Source of the DNA: Beroe forskalii | Lineage: Eukaryota > Ctenophora > Nuda > Beroida > Beroidae | Reading direction: 5' to 3' | DNA: 64,000 nt | Assembly (NCBI GenBank): GCA_011033025.1 | Contig: WFMF01000137.1 | Location: 124,001-188,000 of the forward strand | Part shown: one piece after another, positions 60,101 through 64,000 of the stretch | How positions within the stretch are numbered: position 1 is the stretch's first letter | How the letters are laid out: every line of letters starts with the position of its first letter | Program-made: the position numbers and the translations under genes | Notes under the pieces: generated by a model | What the model saw: the letters and a program-made list of their open reading frames with translations, nothing else | The model's database searches: none | Told to the model about the DNA's origin: nothing

Positions 60101-63060
60101 AGACAAGTCGTAAGTCAAGTTCATCATTGGCCCGGTTTGTAGCCACCACTTTTTTCTTTTTTTTGAGTCAAATTTGCCCCATTTTTGTCTGTTTTATTTT
60201 AGTCTCATTTGTTCTGCACATTTGTCCAAACTTTCCTTGTCCATTGTCACTCGTTTGAGTCCAATTTTTCGTCCCAATTGTCCTCTCATCCCAATTGTCC
60301 ATGTCCCAATTCCATTTTGAGCCTTATTAGTTATCCGCCAGTTTATGCCATCTTTTTATAGCCTGAGGCTTTTCTTAGCAGGTCACATGGTCGGCGATTT
60401 TTAATACATGAACTGTATTCTTCTTTGGACCCAAACTTTCATGCCCAAATTCTTTTTTTGGTCCTTCTGCCCTCATCCCAATTTCCTGATCCGTTTTTCA
60501 CTTTTTGACTCCCATTTAATGCTGTCCAATTTATCCCAATCATTCTTGTTCATTGTCATTCTCGCCTCACAAATTTGAGTCCACACCCTACTCTTCACTC
60601 CTCTTCAGACCATGCACAAGCTCTAACAGTGGCATGCCCCAAGGGGCACAAGGTTAAGGGTCTCTCATCACTCTCTTATTTCTTACCACTTAGGATCATG
60701 GTCCCGATGAGCACCCAACTAGAGATTAACTACCTTGATCCGATCAAGTGGATTAATCTCTGAAGGCGCCCCTGACCAATTGTTACTCCTAGAGCATCAC
60801 CACCTGGTAACAGGTAAGAGTTGCTAGCAAGGCTAGTAGAAAAACCAGGTGGGTCCCAGTAAACCCTCTGCAATTGAGGTTGCCACCCACCCCTGAAGGG
60901 ATTACGTTGTAGCCGTTCTGATATTGCACCAAACAAACAAATTGTCGTTCTCTTGCGTACCATTTGTCAACTTCCATTGTCCCAAGTGTCCTAAAGGTAT
61001 TTCCTTAAATTTTCAAAATCAAATGCATTCGGAAGACCATTGGGCCATTAGTGAGCGTTTAACTTTGCAGCATATATTTGTGGAGCTATGGAGGCAAGAA
61101 AAGTAGTCCATGAGACTGAGATCTAAGGTCAGACTTCCACCATGAGGTCGAAAATATGCCTGGGATGAAGTTTCACCCTTAGGCCCCAATGAATTCAATG
61201 CCCAGGAGCCAACAAATAAACTTTTTCCTTAAATATTGGAAATTTCATATCAGAAATGTCCCGTTTGCAATGTCCCCTTTGTCCCGCTTTTTGTCACTCC
61301 AAAAATGTCCCGCTCCAAGATTTTGGGCAATGGGACAAAGGGGACAGCGGTCGTAACCCAGCAACCACAACAGGTTTAATTTATGTAAGAAATCAACAGA
61401 GTCATTCTTTTGAAGTGTCTTCATGCAGTCTGATGGTAGTGCATGTATTTTAATCATTCTGATGCCCGACCAAGAAACCAGTTGAGTTAAATCATCATTT
61501 TATCTAGCTTAGTAAAACACAGGGGGGAACACAAACCTGATCAATATGACGAGGCTGTCAACTAAAGCCATGAACGCAACGTGTCCCATCCAAAACTCTC
61601 TGGGGGTTAGGTTTAATTAGAAGATTTGAAATCAGGAATATCAGAAATAAGGGTCGATCAAGATTGTCTCATAAATGGTTAAGTATCATCACTTACAGTA
61701 TGTGCCCAATGCTATAATCATAGAAAAGAGTTTCCTTGAGAGATTTGTCTTCAGATGAGAGTTGAAACCTCAGTTCTGTGATAAGATGAGTTGCATCAGC
61801 TGAGTGTAAAACATCAGTTAGGATGAGGTCACAAGTGGCTTCCAGTTCTAACAGAATGAAACTGAAACATATAACGAAAGTTAATTTAATGGACATCATC
61901 ATCAGAAGAAGATACATACGTTTCCTTGATCTCTGTCATACTAATTGGTCATCTTCATGATCTGATGGTAGTGCATGTATTGCAATCATTTGGAGAGTAT
62001 TTAAGAGACAGCTGCCAGAGAATATTTTTTACGAACCGGTCTGTAGGAGCGAGAAACGAATCTGTTGCAGCTGACTTTTAACAAGCGAGTGTGTGTGGCT
62101 GTCTTCCACTTGAGAAGTATCCAGCAATGGTGGAGCCACTCAACCACCCTCATTTCAACGTCACCTGTCATGAGAGTTGACATGAACATGACCATGTATG
62201 ACACACAGGGAGGGAGGAATTGTTATCAGAGAAAAGCTGACAAGGAATCACCAGGATACAGAGAGGAGACAGAAGGTTCGTTCCAAATTAATGGATCTGC
62301 CTACCGCTCCACTAAGACCTCGATACGTGTCATCACATGGGTCCAACTTTCAAACAGCCAAAGTGGTTAAAATTTCCTTTTTTGGAGGGGGTGAAACATC
62401 AAATCGCATCTTACCTGGGGGCTGGGTAGTCTTTGATTAAAATTTTTTTAAAAAAGCAAAAAAGGAAAAAAAACTGGCAACCAGATGTTCCGAGAAGGGA
62501 AATTAAAAAATTTAAAGGGAAATATTCCAAAATTTTTTTAGAAATGTTTTTTTTTTATTTTAACTTTTAAAAGGGAAAATCAATTTTACGAGCCCCCTCC
62601 TTTACATTTAGAAAATTAAACAAGGAGGAAAGGGAATTTTAGAACATAGATGGAAAAATTTCGGTGGAACAAAAACCAAAAAAGATGCCCCCCTGAAAGA
62701 TACCAAAGCTTTAGGGGATGTATGACTGCCAAAAGTTTTCTTTTAAAATTTTCAAACTTTCCTTTGCCTTTCATATCAGTAGATAAATCTGAAAAACATT
62801 GCATTTGAACCATCGACCAGAACCAGGAAAGATACATGCTTTATGAAAAACGATTGAAATCAGCGATCTTGGTGATGAGTGTGTCGTCATACCAAACCCA
62901 AAAGGGAACAACATCATTTTTAACCGGTTCCCAACCTTTAACAAACCAGGACCCTTCTGAAAACCCTACCTGAGGGTTTAGGCAGTTTTAGGGAAACAAG
63001 GGGGGATGCCAGCCCGAGGGGCAGCAAATAGGCCTTCCCTCCCGACCTTTCTAGAAAGAA
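57163..63060 (-). pseudogene. Counterpart of the C-block gene, copy D (product not recognised)
   Basis: Exon-like pieces shared with C: 61697-61861 (reads FILLELEATCDLILTDVL, then HLITELRFQLSSEDKS; open, with TTTCAG acceptor and GTAAGT donor), 57410-57452 (ETICRLYDLLALSR) and 57163-57207 (ending GRFSD). The piece near 61.8 kb is better preserved than in C. Those near 63.0 kb are badly degraded. A 3.6 kb insertion splits the copy. The protein family was not recognised, and whether any part is still functional is open. Confidence 0.35.
57718..61360. mobile_element. 3.6 kb insertion in block D with GTGAGAC repeats
   Basis: Block C runs directly from GGTAACC to CAGGTTTAATT, while D has about 3.6 kb in between. 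Near the left end are GTCCCGCTTTGTCCCG and CCAAAAAATGTCCCG, and near the right end CAAAAATGTCCCG and TGGGACAAAGGGGACA, so the ends are roughly inverted. At about 58840-59560 a degenerate unit, ACACCAGCAGGTGAGACT, recurs about 25 times. From 60140 to 60560 TTGTCC-rich DNA follows. No gene was recognised. Confidence 0.5.
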
Positions 63061-63659
63061 TTTTTATGTTTTGGGGGTGTACAATAAAAAGGGGAGGGGG
63101 AATTTGGCGCAAAATTTTGGTATGAAATGTCAGATAGAAGTAGGGCCTGTAAAATAGTTGGAAAGGGTTTCAGAACTTAAACCCCCTTCCAATCAAAGAA
63201 TCTCAAAAAAATGCCTTCAAATCTTCATTTTAAAAAATAAAAAAAACAGGGGGAACATAAACTGAAAACTTAATTGAAAAGCTGGATTTAGAAGTCTTTA
63301 ACGAACGTAACGATGTCTGAAATAATCCCCATTTTAAAAAATTTCCTTAGATCAAAAATTAAAAATAGAGGGTTTTTTTAAAATTTTCGATCTTGGTGAT
63401 AAAAAGGGTAAAACATTGTAATCAGGTAAGTGACATCGGAACTATTTGAAAAAGAAATAAAAACCAAAAAAGGAGGTTTTTATTTTCCTCTAAACCCCAT
63501 CCGTCCCCCTGATCCCATCAATCTGCATCGGAGATGATGGCCTGCGAAGTGTGATAGTCTGGAAAATTAATTTTTATTTTTCATTTTATAGGGGAAAAAT
63601 TAAGTTCATGTCAGATGTATCTACCATGTATATAATCCCGGGTTCAAAGTCCCCATGTT

Positions 63660-64000
63660 TTTCAAAGGTTTTTTTGAGTGATCCACTGATCATTGCTGAC
63701 ACTATCGCCTTATCAGTATAACGAGCGATACAGTGGGTGAAAGGCTCGTATAACATGATTTCAATACAGATACGTGATCTGAGAATGCCATGCGAACACT
63801 ACCTACCCCGTGATAATTCGTCACGGTCTCGTCCCACCTAGGCAACGAGGTCTCATGTAGTGTGCAGTATACATATACTGAACCGGAACCTGAGAAGTAT
63901 ACTACAGACAAACTTCCGTCATCTGCAGCCAACTCAATACTCACCGAATATAATGTTCCTTCTACCTCTCCAACACTCTTCCTCCGTCAGACACCACCAT
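63660..64000. other. End of window, no recognised feature
   Basis: Similarity to block C ends here. The minus frame at 63702-63944 (80 residues) resembles nothing I know. Confidence 0.4.

Overview
This is animal (metazoan) nuclear DNA: AT-rich, with short spliced exons, long introns, many satellites and small transposons. It carries a motile-cilium gene (ODAD4/TTC25), a cytosolic ribosomal protein gene (RPL36), a tandem-BRCT DNA-damage-type gene and a LINE reverse-transcriptase tail. A marine invertebrate is likely, but the taxon cannot be fixed from the sequence. All recognised spliced genes are on the minus strand; one small intron-nested gene is on the plus strand.

Layout. C block (about 1.0-9.9 kb): decayed exons of an unrecognised minus-strand gene, interrupted by a 4.4 kb inverted-repeat element (1799-6206) and a LINE tail (about 7991-8975). 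9.9-13.5 kb: two MITE-like elements and unrecognised DNA. A block (13.5-26.5 kb): BRCT gene copy A (13538-22433, 10 exons, 478 aa), two intronic satellites, RPL36 copy A (22563-23132) and a 23-bp satellite. 28.4-42.4 kb: ODAD4, 11 exons. The exon lengths sum to one base short of a full frame, and the missing base can be seen in a coding repeat. The last exon encodes a tail of about 930 residues rich in Thr-Pro repeats. A cysteine-rich secreted-protein gene lies in intron 2 on the opposite strand. B block (43.1-54.3 kb): a direct-orientation duplicate of A, with a truncated BRCT copy, a second intact RPL36, and a larger 23-bp satellite. D block (56.5-63.7 kb): a diverged duplicate of C with its own 3.6 kb insertion.

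The duplicate pairs allow filled/empty-site comparisons. These show directly that a 1.31 kb TIR element entered copy B, a LINE tail entered copy A, a 4.4 kb TIR element entered C, and a hairpin element of about 80 bp entered B.

The most unusual theme is that minisatellites sit on gene signals. One array repeats the ODAD4 start codon, one repeats the 3' splice site of ODAD4 exon 2, and one repeats the 5' splice site of BRCT exon 9, the last present in both copies and longer in B. With the repeat-coded ODAD4 tail, this suggests local tandem duplication that starts at exon boundaries and builds introns, leaders and protein tails.
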